From Synanceia verrucosa (Eukaryota; Chordata; Actinopteri; Perciformes; Synanceiidae), in contig CM056559.1 in the NCBI GenBank assembly GCA_029721515.1, positions 4,651,001 to 4,715,000 of the forward strand: DNA of 64,000 nucleotides. The letters are read 5' to 3'. Of this stretch, positions 20,812-34,533 are shown one piece after another. The notes under the pieces were generated by a model. It did no database searches. It had not been told where the DNA came from and was given only the letters and a program-made list of their open reading frames with translations. Positions within the stretch are counted from its first letter, which is position 1, and every line of letters starts with the position of its first letter. The position numbers and the translations under genes are program-made.

Positions 20812-23800
20812 GTAAGAGCTGCTACATCTTCGGTGTTTCATTAGGAGCATTGACTGGAGGGGAGTTTATTTTGGTTGGTCAAATATCTAAATACATCCCG
20901 GGATATATGTATATAAATATATACCCATGCATATATATGTATTTAGTGCCAGGAGGAGGAAAGAAAGCAGAAATAGTCACCATTAAGAAGCTGGAAACAG
21001 AGAGTTAAGACATTTTTTTAATCAAACCAACTAATCAATTAACAAATTTACATGATTAATCTAATAGCTGACAACTAAATAATTAATGGAGTCCGCTGAT
21101 TTCTGTGCAATATTTGAAATAAAGATTATAGCAGTATAATGAGGAGATGATATTGAAACTTTAGATACAATGCGTGTGTTTTTACTTTGGAAAAATGAAC
21201 ATTTCAAAACACATCAACCTGAAATGATCATGATTTAATTGTATTTTGTCTCCCCAATGATAATAGTCCCCTCTACAGCCTATCAACTCATTATTGTCTG
21301 CATATTTCAGAAACATGTTCCAGTATAGATCCATACATTGCAGTGTGGGATCAATAGATGCCTGCAGCGGTGAGGAGAGTCTCTAAGTTTAGCACCTCTC
21401 ACCACATGTTGAAGTGAAGTGCACTCTTCATCTCTCTGTGGTTCCTGCTCATGCTGTGGTTCTAGTGGAGGCAGCACGGTGAATGATGTCTGTTCACAGG
21501 AATAACACCACTAATCTCATCAAGATCATCACTGCTGAGCTCTGACCTGAGCGCTCGCTCAGCCACCAACATACAAGTTCAAAAGCAAGCTGCTCCTCTT
21601 ATTTAAAATATATTTTTACAGAACTTATTTTGGTCTTTGCAGATAAACCAGGGAAAATCCAAACCCCAAAAAGCTGTAAGTGATGGCTGCTTTATATTCA
21701 TCCTACACCTGCAGTTTTCCCCTGTGCTCGGATTTAATTTTAGTTGCCATTGTCAGTCTGAGGCGACGCTCCGAGCCTCCCCAGCTGCCAGTTACATAAT
21801 TTCAGCCAAGGACTGTCACAGTTTAGTGAGCAGACGGGGAAACTGAGGCGAAATTGAGCACCGGCAATACTGAAGCAGGCCGGATTCACAGCGTTACATA
21901 AGGGATGTTTTCCTTCCACTTGGCTGGGAGGATGCAGATGATGGTGGTCCAGAAATAGGTCTGAGTGAAGGAAGAGGGGATGCTGCACACACAGTGTTTA
22001 CCAGCACACCAGCCTGGTTTGCACAGCTCGAACAATCAGTTTATAGACAGACATATTTGCATTTCACGTGGCTCAGACGGGCTTTTGTTACCAATATCCT
22101 GCCGTTAATGTTCCCAGTAATTTTCATAGTGTTCTGTCAGGAGGAGGCACCAGATAATAACATTCAAGGACACATCAGTCTAATGTCTTTTAAGGGAGGT
22201 GGAGGGGAAATGCCTAATAGCTTTCCTTCTCCATAACCTCCTCAGCAAAGTGCACAAGTATATGCTTCCTTAATTGCAGATGAGAAAACATTTGCAGCAA
22301 ATTTAATGTTCTCTTATAGCAAATGTCTGTGAAAACTTATATTTTTGCTCAATATATTTTCTGACCTGTCTGGGGAAAAAGAAAGCAGCTAGATTAAATT
22401 GTTCTGCTTTGTAATCTGTGGTGTGTGGGGGTTTGAGTTGCATGAAAGGAATGAAAGCACATGATAATACGCTATGAACCACACAGGTCAAATGAGAACT
22501 CTGCAGACTGAGATCCCTTTTTCCTAAATCAACAACGTTATCCTTTGGATAATAACAGAGATATAGTGCTTGAGGGAGCCGCAGCAGCACTGCAGGAGCG
22601 CTGGGTCGCATCCTAATAAACCAAGATGACTGCAGTGGGAGCTGAGAAAAGCAGACATAACAAACATCACAAATGATCCTCAACTTCTATGATAGGAATC
22701 TTCTTTAAAGGAGTAAGCTAATATTTATGAATTTTTAATGAACAGATGTCATTGGTGGATCACTTCACTTCTCTGTTTTTTGGCTCTAATGTCTACAATG
22801 AAAAACAAAAATAACTATATCAAAGGAAATTATAAAAGTAAAATATTAAAGGAATTTTTTATTTGACAATTACATTGACCTCAACATAAGCTGTGACACA
22901 GTAAAGTGATATTCAGTCATTCAGTGCTGTCAGTTGAAATAATGTGATCAGACTGAAAATCCATCCATATAAATATATGTTAGTTTTCAGGGAAATTGAA
23001 AGTCCTCCTCAGAATCAGTGAGGGTGTTCTTGGAATATGAGCTTGTGACTCTAAATACTGACTCAGATAGCTGCATCGGGTCTGATCTGTTAAATTCAAT
23101 TCTATATTTACATGCTTCAATTTTTGACCAAGTTGTTGCTTGTTTTTAAGTTGTAATTAACTCTTTGAGTGACAGCCATTTTAGAAAACAGAACGTGCCT
23201 TGTGCCAGCATTTTTGCCCATTTTGAGTCATATTTCAAGACCGACAGAATGTTTTGTACTATGACTCTGAAAATATAGAATAGATTAAATGAAAGAAGAG
23301 ACTCTCTATTTTACATTGTTCTGTTTTTGTTTTATCAGAGGTAGAGGCCACTGCCACCAAAATCAACACTTTTTGTCCAGAATCATCCATTTTGTTTTAT
23401 AATCTCGATCGTCTCCACTTCCTGTTTTGATGTCTGTGGTGTAGACCCTCTCTTTATGCTCTGACTACATCTCCCAGAAGCCCCAACGTTACTCACAGGC
23501 TGTGTGAGAGCCCAATCGGCGTCACTCTTGGATGTATTTTTACGTTTATGGCACTCGAGCGTCAGATTTTAAATGACATTGAAATGCGTCGATGACACTG
23601 AAAGAGTTAATGATCAAGTAGATTTATATTTATGTATTTATTTGTCATTCTAAGTTTTAGAATGTTAGGTAAGCGCCGTTTAAGTCATGCCTGCTGTTGC
23701 CTTAAACATAAGAAGAATGATCCCAGTCACTTCCACATCTTGTTAACTGAACATTGTTGCTGATTGATAATCAGTAGCGGCTGATAACCAAAGCTCAGGT

Positions 23801-24330
23801 ATCAGGAGTGCAAACAGTCGGGCCGGTGCATCCCTGGTTATAATAGTAGCATAAGCCTCTTACAGGGTGTACAACACGTCTAATTACTGAAATGATTCGT
23901 GCCTTGACCTTTTGCTTCTGCGTACCGTAAAAACATATTCACATGTCCGCTGAGGTAATGGACCTGCTGACTGTTGCTGCTGCCTCGTTAGTCCATTTAT
24001 AATCCCTGCTCTGTTTTTGTCACAGACAGCTGAGGACAAATTAACCACAATGACCATGTCCACTCATGGTGCTGAACATCAGTCTGTCCTCCTGGAGGAC
24101 AGGATGACTGATCATGACCGCAGCGGCTACTTCTGTCTTAAATGACCACTTCTGCATGTTTGAGTGAGGTTTCCAGCTGACCTTGTTGGACCTTGACAAA
24201 CGTGGAGAGGAACACCACTTTGTGTTCCCTTCAGGGGGTCCATGTTGCTCTTTTTATTTTCCTAATGATATTGACGATATGATGGCTTTAGCATTTGGAA
24301 ATGAGTAGGGTGGTGTGTTTGTCCCTGCAG
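20812..24330. other. Presumed trmt9b intron 1
   Basis: About 3.5 kb without a supported coding exon. It contains one TTAA-flanked MITE (23,161-23,606). Confidence 0.45.
23161..23606 (+). mobile_element. TTAA-flanked MITE, copy 2 (trmt9b intron 1)
   Basis: TTAA at 23157-23160 and 23607-23610. Starts CTCTTTGAGTGACAGCC and ends GACACTGAAAGAG. Same family and orientation as copy 1. Confidence 0.85.
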
Positions 24331-24352
24331 GCATGCCACTGTGAGGCCAAAC

Positions 24353-26106
24353 ATGATGGAGGAGGCTGCCAGTCAGCTCGAGAGAGACCATGTGCACAGC
24401 GTCTACGACAAGATCGCTCCATATTTCAACGACAGCCGCTATAAAGCCTGGCCGAAGGTGCGACAGTTCCTGCTGGACCTGGAGCCAGGGAGCATCGTGG
24501 CTGACATTGGTGGGTGTCACCTCCAGCAGTGATGTATTCTTCTTCAATCATGAATGCATCCTTAAGGAGAGGGAGAGAGTCTATTAGATCTCATCAGACC
24601 ACTGATTCTGAATCAGTCTGCCTCTTTTGTCTTTGGCAGGTTGTGGCAACGGCAAGTACCTCCACATCAACAAGGAGGTGTTCAAGCTGGGCTGCGATGT
24701 TTGTCGCCCCCTGGTGGACTTTGCCTGGAGTCAAGGACACGAGGTCCAGATGTGTGACGGGCTGCATTTGCCTTACAGAGACGGCTGCTTCGACGCTGTG
24801 CTCTCCATAGCAGGTAACACACAGTTAATGTTTCGTGTTGTGGATTCCTCCCACTCAGTGACTAATTGCTCATATGCATGTGGCCCAGCTGCTGTAGCTG
24901 CCATTTGTCTCAAATTAAACAAACTCATTACCATGATAAACATCAGTGTACCACAAGCTTGTGTTGCCTAGTCAGCAGTGAGAAATATTAATCTGACAGA
25001 AGAGTAAGAGTGGGATTAGGAGCAAAGACAACAGCAGACGCCCTCTATTCATTAGTGTTGTGTGCACACAGTGTACTTAACATCACAATCTGACTTAACA
25101 TCACAATCTCATAAATACCTACTCATCATCCTGCTGAATTCATACAGAATGATGTTTCTCCTCAGTCATCCATCATTTGTCCACCAAAGAACGTCGTATT
25201 CGAGCAATAAAGGAGATGGCCCGCACCCTGAAAGTGGGTGGACGCATCATGATCTACGTGTGGGCCATGGAGCAGAAACGTCGTAAATTTGAGAAACAGG
25301 ACATCTTTGTTCCCTGGAACCCCAATCCTCTGTCGCCTTTGGGCTTCAACAGGGAGCACGGCAAACCCAGACGTAGGGCCACGGCTCAGAGCGTGAGCGA
25401 AGCCATAGACCACACTGACAAGCACAGGAAGGTTAGAAGCACATCCTACGTGGCGGACCAGGAAGAAGACCTGAGCAGCGCCACGCCACAGCAGAGCACA
25501 CAGAGACTGTGGTTCTTCTCCAGGTCTCTGGATTCTGTCTTCGACTTTGGAAGCTTAGCCATCTCCCGGTCGTCCTCCAGAGACCTGAGCACTTTTTCTT
25601 CACCCACAGGTGAAAACGAGGGAAGCAAGGCCAGCCAGCGAGGGAGAGGACGAGGCCTCATCAAACAGGTGTCGAGCTTCTTCTCCCCGCCGTCTGTGAT
25701 CGGATCAGAGGAAGACGTCTTTGGCTCAGCCACAGACCTGCACAAGGGACACAACAGTAACAACAACGGCACAGAAAACCAGAGTGTCTCTGTATCTTTA
25801 GTGCAGGAGTGTGGCTCTCTGGCTCTGCCAGATCTGGTCCCTTTCCAGAAGGAGCGCCTGAAGCAGTCTGGAGATGAAGGGGAAGCAGCGCTGCAGGGGA
25901 AAGAGCAGCCCGAAAGCACAAGGAGTCGTGAGGGGAGCGAGGTGCAGGCGGAGGGCTCCTGCCTGAGGTACTACCACGTCTTCAGGGAGGGAGAACTGGC
26001 AGAGCTCATAGAGAATCACGTCGAAGAGCTTCATGTCAAACACACCTACTTCGATCACGCCAACTGGTGCGTGGTGGCAGAGAAAGTTCAGCTGTGGAAG
26101 ATATGA
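24353..26106 (+). CDS. trmt9b: Probable tRNA methyltransferase 9B (TRMT9B/KIAA1456)
   Basis: Coding exons are 24353-24509, 24640-24813 and 25166-26106: 1,272 nt, 423 residues, frames intact. The start ATG ATG GAG GAG matches the short N-terminus of the human protein. Class I SAM-methyltransferase motif I, DIGCGNGKYL, covers residues 51-60 and spans the first junction. It is followed by DGLHLPYRDGCFDAVLS, then IHHLSTKERRIRAIKEMAR and MIYVWAMEQKRRKFEKQD, all strongly like human. A long, divergent, serine-rich middle has the RLWFFSRSLDS motif also present in human. The C-terminus ends RYYHVFREGELAELI ... NWCVVAEK. The family is related to yeast Trm9 and the methyltransferase part of ALKBH8, which modify wobble uridine in tRNA; activity of TRMT9B itself is less certain. 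No AlkB or RRM domain is present. Confidence 0.95.
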
Positions 26107-26931
26107 TTTTAACTTTTTATTTAACTCTTGCCTCAAGTTTTTAGCACTGAATCACACATTTGATGACTTTTGCATTTTCAACATGAATAAATCTACAGAT
26201 GCAGCCATTGTTGAAGGTACATTACACTCTGCTGCAGTTCTTTAATTAACCAATAAGAAAATGTGATTTCATGATGTCTACTGTATATGGTTTTGCAGCA
26301 GCAGTAGAGGATGTTCAACAATGGCTATCACTGTATACCACATGATGTTTTATAAGTATTTATTTTTTTGTCACACGAGACCCAAAAAGCAGTATCCAGA
26401 TATCTGGTGTGTGTCTCTTTTAGTGCGAGTTTGTTTTACCAAACCATTGATTTCATGATCTGAGTTCTTTTAAAGAAGCATTTCTGCAAAAGAGATGTTG
26501 AGAAATGCACCTTCTCTCTTTGAACTTTTAATATTAGCCAAAGAGGACTTTTTGTGTACTCTTCCACCTGCTCTTAAATGTCAACATTGATTACAACATT
26601 GATTACAGTGGAGAATTCATTCTTACTTCATCTTTACTGTTTGCCTGTTTTCATCCTTAACTCTGAATACATTTGCAGCAAGTGTCTGTTATGGACTTGT
26701 TGTGGGACAAAATGCTCATGTGTAATCTATCATGACACTTTCATGAGAAGAGCTCCAGAATAGCTTCCAGAACATTTGTGCATTTGTCGCGTTTTATCCT
26801 TCGGGTGTTTCAGAGGTCGTGTTGCGGTGTGTATGCTCGATGTTTGTAATAGTGGTGTCCTGTTTCGTGTCGTAACGAGCTGAACTCTACCGCTGGTGTG
26901 CTTCAGCTAACAAACTGCCTCATATACTGTG

Positions 26932-26937
26932 AATAAA
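26932..26937 (+). terminator. trmt9b: trmt9b polyadenylation signal AATAAA
   Basis: GTGAATAAACATT lies about 830 nt past the stop codon. An earlier AATAAA at 26,186-26,191 could serve a shorter 3' UTR. The stretch between the stop and here reads as 3' UTR with no other gene. Confidence 0.6.
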
Positions 26938-27336
26938 CATTGCACTGTACCACAAATATGTTTCTGCTTGATGTCAGTGAATGACATAAAAGTATGTCAA
27001 AACTGGAAACATACTAATGTATCCTTTGTGCCAAGGATGGTACATATCCTCATCAGTGTGTGGACCAACTGTGTACTTAATGTCTACAATGTGACCTGAT
27101 GTAATACTTTTGAGTTTGAACTTGTTTTTCCTTATTAAATATTTTTGTTCATGATTGTTGTTGCATTTACTGTCATGAATGATATATCTGAGAACCACAT
27201 AATGCACTGAATATTTAATAGTTACAGTCACTGCGACAAAAGTACATATTCAGTATTTTGATGAGGTAGACAGGAAGTTAAACGTCTTATTGAATAATTC
27301 CCACATTCGGCTCTGAGGTTCCCATCGATTCTGGGT
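26938..27336. other. Spacer between convergent genes
   Basis: About 400 bp between the 3' ends of trmt9b (plus) and the HDAC-like gene (minus), presumably including the latter's 3' UTR. An ATTAAA on the minus strand at about 27,213-27,218 is a candidate poly(A) signal. Confidence 0.5.
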
Positions 27337-29141
27337 TTACATTCCACACTCCCTCCAAACCTGAAACATGAAGAGCATTAATTAAATAAATAATCATGTT
27401 CAGTGAAACTGTTGAGTCATCCAACATCTGGTAAAGCGTTTTACCTGAGTCGCTGCTCTGTGGACGATGGAGTGTCTGAGGGCCAGTTTGTCGATGTTTC
27501 TTGAGTATCCTCCTCCAATGACGGCGGCGACAGGAACGCCTCGGCTCACCACAGTCTTCATCACGTACAGATCTCTCTGATACAGCCCTACGAGACACCC
27601 AGGCGTTCAAACAAAGTTTAGAAATGATTTGTAGGTGAATAATTTGTTCTCATAGTTATCAGTCACCTCGGTCAGTGAGACGGAGCCGCCCCAGTTCGTC
27701 TTCCCGATGAGGGTCAACCCCTGCATCGTACAGAACCAGGTCTGGACGAAAGGTGTCCAGCAGCCAGGGGAGGTGGGCTTCCACTGGAGACAACATCAGA
27801 CATCACATCAGTGATTTGATTTAAAATTTAGAGCACATATTCTATTTACTATTATTATTACTGTTCTGGCCTGAGTGACCGTACCTGTGGAGAGGTAATG
27901 CTTGTCTTCCAGTCCGTCATCCACGCTGACGTCTAGGTCACTCTGCTGTTTACGGAGAGGGAAGTTTTTCCCACAATGCACTGAAAATGTAAACACACAT
28001 GGCTCCTCTTGAAAAATGAAAGCAGTGCCGTCACCCTGTTGGTTGGAAGGAGATATAAGTTTTAATAACTGACAAAATGGTGAGCTCATCAACAAATGAC
28101 ATATTTATAGTGAAGCTACCTGATGGACATCCAGGTCCACGATCAGAATCTTCCTTCTAGGCGAGGAGATGTCCACCAGATATTTGGCTGCAACTGCCAA
28201 GTCATTGAGGAGACAGAACCCTGAGCCGTAGCCTGGAAAAGCGTGATGGGTTCCTCCTGCTGTGCTGCAGGCCAGACCTCTCTGCAGAGCGACTTGAGCA
28301 GCTAGAACAGTCCCACCTGTCCTCAACAGAGAAGCTGTGATCATGTGATCTTTCTGGCTCTACAGCTCTTAGATCTGTTAGATGACCTGCTCTTCTCACC
28401 TGTTTCATATCGACAGCGCCTCACCAAGCCTTTGCTCCAGGAGAAACCGGTCCTCCTTTGGTCCTGCTCAGTGGTTTTCCCATGTATGAAGTTGTCTAAG
28501 TATTCCTCAGTGTGCACACAGCTAAGTAAATCTTTTGAGGCAATTTCAGGAACCCACACCTACTGAAGAATGAAATAAACATTAGCAGAAAAATGTGAGA
28601 AAAATATTTTACAATGAGTTTTACTGTCAACTACTTTAAGTACCCAGTGCACCATATTTAAATGTCCTGTATAGTCCTAAGCACAACTAACATCAAGTAA
28701 TAGTGATATAAATCCATTATTATAATTAATATTTGTGACAGTTCTGCACACTATAAAATACTAACAGTAGTTCAGACAGTATGTTTAGTTGAAAGTCTCA
28801 GTGGTGTGCTCACCTGATCCTCTGTGATGACCTGATCTTGGAGCAGAAAGTGCAGCACTCTTGGGAACTTGCTCATTGGGAACCTGTGATTGGCTGGGAG
28901 CTCGCACACATACCTGCTGTGATGAATTATGGGAAGAGAGCTGGAATCGTGTCTTACCTGCAAGATGAGGAGCGTCGCTCTCAGGTCAGTCTGAAAGCAC
29001 TGTTTGCTCTTTGTTATACTTTAGGAATGAAGTTCTTACCTGTTCAGCATGGAAACATCTGCAGGAGCTGAAAACTGCACCGATCAGCCGCCCGACTTTT
29101 ACGCGAGGTCTTCTAGAAAATATGAGTTTTACACAGATCAT
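27337..29141 (-). CDS. hdac12: HDAC-superfamily deacylase, hdac12-like
   Basis: Minus-strand exons, in order: 29141-29040, 28957-28814, 28559-28400, 28316-28120, 28035-27885, 27783-27667, 27587-27445 and 27360-27337. They total 1,038 nt, 345 residues, all phases consistent. It has the arginase-deacetylase fold signature: tandem histidines in GGTHHAFPGYG (159-160), zinc ligands in VDLDVHQGDG (D198, H200) and YDAGVDPH (D275), and GGGY (315-318) with the usual catalytic tyrosine. It ends VWRECGM. It most resembles small single-domain HDACs of class IV/bacterial type; fish orthologues are, from memory, named hdac12 or after cyanobacterial SYNPCC7002_A1628. The substrate is unknown to me. Exon 1 (34 residues) has seven basic and no acidic residues before its last few positions, like a mitochondrial presequence. 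The gene converges on trmt9b. Confidence 0.9.
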
Positions 29142-31959
29142 TGTGTTGATCGTGAATAACCCTGAATGCCTCACAGGAGACAGGGAGATGATGGTGTTGT
29201 GAAACAGGCTGAAGGCGTCCTGTTTGTGGACGGATGTTTGTCTTCTGTAACACCGCCATCTGCTGTGATGGAGTGAAGCACAGTGATGGTTTCATGGTTG
29301 ATCATCTCCATCTACTGACTGAAAGTGAACACAGCATGGAGCCTCACCACAGACCACTTACTGTATGATGGGCTGTCATGTCCCTGAATGCATCCTACTG
29401 GTCATGTTTCTGTTAAAAATAGCCAGTTTGTGATCATTAATAAGTAAATTATTACTAACAGACTCAGTAAAAAAGCATAGTTATTTTATTGCTATAAAAG
29501 CAAACTGTGTGTTCATACAGCACTCATACCTGACACTAAAACATGGTACATCATTTCTTCCATCATTAAATGTAAATGCTAGTGCCTTCAGGATGTTCAT
29601 TTTCATTTGATATTCATTTTTTATTCACCCAATATTTAGAAAAACAGCGTCTTTCCTGATGATTTTCTGAGAGCAGATGTCAGGATGCAAATTAATGTCT
29701 CATTTTCATTCCACCCTCTTTAGTTTGTCCTTCTTCATACATGAAATGATCAAAGCTTTTTTTTTTTTAACATTAGGAGTTTTCAGTGTTCAATCCTTTC
29801 TAGTTTATTTACATAAAACTATGAGAGTTGTTTTTCCTCAGTATTCAACAGATTTCTTCTCTGATGTGTGTCCTCCTCTGTCCTTCCAGTCCTCCCTTGT
29901 CCTCCTCTGCAGCTGTCTCAGTCCTCCCTTGTTAGACAGAGAGAGCTGTTGCTGAGGGAGTTCATCACTGTGCTGGAGGATCTTTTATGTCTCCTGTCTC
30001 ATGTGTTGCAGTTTTAATTGTTTAAAGTTAACCAGAAGGGTTGTGATGTGATGCAAAAAATCACTGGCAGAACTGCAATATTTGCATTTTCAGACCCTGG
30101 TGTGTATTTTTTAGGGATAAAGATGTGTCTCTATGCCATGAATTCACCATAGCTTCCTCTGTGATTTGCTACCGTTGTGTCTGGTTCTGCTGCTCCCATC
30201 TGTCTCTGTTTTACATTGCTAGCAGGTAGCTCAAGGCGCTGTCTGGTGTACTGATGGCTGTGTGGGTGTGCTGGGTGGGGATTAGTGCAGCCCCCTCTGG
30301 GGAGGGCTGCTGTGCTCACAGGCAGATAAGCAAAAAGATGAGAGCGTTGGCCTCAGGTGCAGAGGACAGATCTGCTCTCCTCCATTATAGAGGGAGGAGA
30401 TTAGATTCAAATCACAAAACAGGCATTTCAAACAGAAAGGGGAAAATGAAAAGGTAGTTGGCTGCGTTCAATAGAAAAAGGTTATATTAACATAATTTCT
30501 CTAAATTTCATCCATTCCTTTAAAAGGATCGTACTGCTGGTTTTGCATGTTTAGCTATTAGAAATCACTTTTACTTTCCATCTCAGGGTATTGTGTGACA
30601 TGTAAAGTTTGTTTGAGCTGCACCAGCATGTTGTTTGGATGAAATAAATAAATACCAATGGCTAACAATACATCTAAATATCTTAAATATTTAAACGCTG
30701 CAAACCCACTGAGCTGAATACAGCTTTTCCCATGTTGTGATAAATTAGCCTACAGTCGTAATGATCTCAGGCATCACCAAGTTCTTTACCTTCCCTGGAG
30801 TTTAAGTTCATTCAACCATGAAAGCCACACATAGACTTGCCTTCAGGAACTTATAGATGCGTGTTAAACCAAATAAATAACCCCATCATCTCTGAATAGC
30901 CCTGTCATCTCGGCATGTATTTTCACGTTTGTGGAGGCAAACATGTTTGTTGTCCGACCCCACTGGGGGAGTGGGCGGTGTGATGGCTGCTTCAGACACT
31001 GGATTCAAACATACCTGTCAATTACACTGCATCACAATCACAACATGGAGCCCGCAAAACCCCCCGTCCTCACCCTCCACCTCATGGCTCACAGAGGAAG
31101 GAATTCACTGGTTGATTGCGAGTGCTGGCAGAGCGTGTTGCAGCAGGTGAGGACAGGGGTTGTTGTTGGAGTGAATTCATCTGTAGCAGCTCTCTGGGTG
31201 CAACGGGGCCGGCCTGCTGCCTCATCCCTCTGAGGCGATCCCCAGATCACATGAAAAACTGAGCTACTTCATCTCCTGTCATCCCTGTCCTCCTATAATC
31301 ACACTGTGAAATCATTGTATAATTCACCCTCAGTTTAATTAATGTACCTTGTTATCACTGGATCACACCGCTCATTGTTTGGCAATACTCTTACAACTTT
31401 TTACTACGTTTTTGCAACTTGTTGTGTGACTGTTGTGATGCTTGCATGTGTCAGAAAATATGCGAGCCAATGAAACACCAAGAAGTCATGATTAGGAGGG
31501 AACGAGGCCAAGAATAGCATATATCTCCCAATTAAGCCTAAAGCATTTCTTTTCACATTTGAACAAATTTACACATGCAAGTAGTTAAGTTTGATTGGGG
31601 ACATTGGTCTTGTTGTCTTGTGGTGTTTGATGGATGGCTTAATCTCCTGAGGTTGTAAAGTTTAGTATTTTATCTTTATATTCCAGAGAGTTGAAAGTGA
31701 GACTGCAGAGAGAGGTGATAATGCAGAACATCTGCCTCGTGGTCTGCGGTATGCTGGGAATCTGAAGAGGAGTCAGAGATATTGAGTCAGACTGTGGTAT
31801 TGCTGGAATGTTTTCTAACGATGTTTAGGTTTTGTATTGCACTCGTCTGCCTCACGTTACATAAGAGGGCTGCAAAAATGTGTGGAAAAAATAACACTGA
31901 AATAGATTTTCAGATAGAAATGCAGTGGGATGTGACTGTTATCAGTACTTTGATATCAG
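29142..31959. other. Intergenic, no gene seen
   Basis: Upstream of the HDAC-like gene. It should contain its promoter, but no clear core element was found. The frames are short and lack family resemblance. Confidence 0.55.
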
Positions 31960-32430
31960 CACTTTTCAGTGTCTTCTAATTTTTTTTTGTTTATTCTATT
32001 CAATTGTAGAATATGCTAAACTAAAAAATTAAACTAGTGGGTATTTTGCACTTTATTTATATATAATATATAGTATAATATATGTTTTTATTTATAACAA
32101 TATATTTTTTGTTTTTATTGGATTTTTGAGGTTATTTTTCAGGGTCTTCTAATTTATTTTTATTTGTTCTATTCAATTGTAGAATATTCTTATGTTTGAA
32201 TTACATTAGAGATTATTTATATATAATATATATTATAATATGTATTTTATTTATAAAAATATATTTTTGTTTTTATAATAATATATTTTTGAGATTTATT
32301 TATTTGGATATATTTATTATTTATAAATAAATTTATTTATTTATTTATTTATAATATTGGAATTATTTAGGTTGTTTTTCAGGGTCTTGCAATTTATTTT
32401 TATTCAACTGTAGAATATTTTCATGTTTAA
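31960..32430 (+). repeat. AT-rich tandem repeat, three diverged copies
   Basis: The segment TTTTTCAGGGTCTTCTAATT with a following CAATTGTAGAATAT motif occurs near 31,966, 32,138 and 32,376. The copies are separated by TATATAATATATATTATAAT-type sequence, so the period is about 170-240 bp. Confidence 0.75.
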
Positions 32431-34379
32431 GGTTAAAATTGATGTAGCCTATTTTTGAGTAATATCAATTGATCAAGCCTTTTCTAACATGACATACTAC
32501 AAAATAAGTAATAAAAGTATGTATGATTCCTGTTGATATCATATTCAGTACTCAAGGCTGCAATATTGGTATCGAATCAGAAGTGAAAAAGTTCACCTCT
32601 AGATGAAATGGGATGAATTTCTATACTGTACGTGTAGTTTAACCCCAGTCTTCGCTGCCTCTTCTGTGCAGTGATAACATGTTATGTAGCTGGTGACCAT
32701 ACAGCCACATGTTTCAGCAGCACAGCTGGCTCCATTCTCTTCCACTCACTTTCATCTCACTGTGCCATGTGAAGACCACAGAGCGTCTGCCTCGTCTTGA
32801 CAGCAGCATTGATACCGCTGATAAATATATATTATGTCAGGAACTTTTTTTTTTTTTTTTTTTGGTAGTTAAAATACTAATATTGCAATTTCATGGTGTG
32901 GGTCAGACAGAAAAAAAGTGTGTTGATCCTTCAGGTGTTGCAATTCTTCAGTGAATAGGTCATGAACTGTCAGTTTCATTCTGTCACACACTTCCAGCTG
33001 AAGGTGAAGGGGAATTATCGTTCTTATCACTCTGTAAATCAGCCAAAAACCAACAGTAATATCCTCTTACACTCATATTTGCTTCTTTCTGGAGGGGTTG
33101 GCTTTGAGCCTCGGTATGTCTGCCATCTCTGGCAGTTTGCTTTGGCAGCTCCCCCCAAACCTCAGTCCTGTATTGACATAGCTGTCACAACGGTGATGTT
33201 CAGCAGGAGGCCTTGTCTTGTTTTTTATTTAATTCAACACAGCTCTACATATTAGAAAAAGTTAAGGGATCTAAGTTTTCATTTCAACTAGAATGGAGAA
33301 AACAGAAGCTCAAACATTTCACGTTTAGGATTTTTTTTTGTTATATTTTATAATTATATTTTGTGTTTTTGAGTTAAGTAAAATAATAATATAAAATCAT
33401 ACAGTCAAATATCACAAATCACTAATTTAACACTTTGTTCATCATTTTCCATGCACCTTCAATTCAGATAAAGTATGACTTTGTCCAAAACTTTGATTTA
33501 CGATGCTAAACTAAGATGTTGAACATGGTAAACATTGCACCTGATAAACAGATGTTTCATCATTATTGTGGGTGTGTCGGCATTAATCTCACTCTGAACA
33601 AGCAAATTGCAAACAAAGCAAAAAATATTTAAATATGATAAGTGCAATTATGAGTCAGACACAAAAGACTACAGAAATGGTGGTGGAGCCAGGTGTCTGG
33701 CCAGTGTGCAGTCATTATTTAAATAACCCACACAAAGAGCTTGGTCTCTTTATTTCCTCCCTCCTTCTCCAGGTGTCAGCAGAGACACAAACAGGCCTGT
33801 TTTTCTGCCTTGTTTCCACTGGAACCATGCAGGCCTGCTGGGTCACAGAGTGAGAACATCCAGATGTGTTCAAGCTGAGCTGGCCTTGGACTGAACACCT
33901 GCACGCCTCAGATAGACCGGGCAGAGAAAAGACAACATATTGAGCGCAGCCAATCGTCCAAGTTTTCACTGGAGACACATTTTCTTTCTTTCTTCTCCTG
34001 TGTTTTACTTATTCTGTCTTTCCTCCACTCTTTTTTTCTCTCCCATCCCATGCACCTGCACACTACTGGTATCTTTATTAATCAGAGGTGTATTGTCTTT
34101 TGGCTTTAACTTTCTTTTGAAAAATAATTGAAGGAAGTTAAGGAGTTTGGTCTTCAGGGACGATTCAAACCTCTCACTTGCCTTCTGTAACCTTTCCATG
34201 TAACCATTCGGACAAAAAGGGTGAGTGTAAACACAGATATCCAACAAGGACATCAGGAATGTCACTCGCTTCGAACAAAAGATCAGGAAACAAACAAAAG
34301 TTGGCACACATAGCTTATCTCCCTGGTCAAACAGTGGGTTTACTGCTGCTGCATAGCTGCTGTGACAAGCAGTCGTGTC
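32431..34379. other. Intergenic, no gene seen
   Basis: AT-rich DNA with a T-run near 32,850. No supported gene. Confidence 0.55.
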
Positions 34380-34533
34380 CGTCCATCCATCCATTTTCTA
34401 CCTCTTATCCTCATAGCGTCGTGGGGGGGCTGGAGCCTATCCCAGCTGTCCTAGGGTGAAAGGCAGGGGACACCCTGGACAAGTCTCCAGGTCATCACCG
34501 GACACATAGAGACAGATAACCACTCACACTCAG
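34380..34533 (+). mobile_element. Dispersed teleost repeat fragment, probably LINE 3' end
   Basis: CATCCATTTTCTACCTCTTA then GGGGGGGCTGGAGCCTATCC and CACTCACACTCA is a sequence I recognise as very common in fish genomes. I believe it comes from the 3' part of a non-LTR retrotransposon, but the family is not certain. Confidence 0.55.

Noticed and set aside
25446..25919. 157-codon minus-strand frame under trmt9b exon 4
   Set aside because: Antisense shadow of a serine-rich coding exon.
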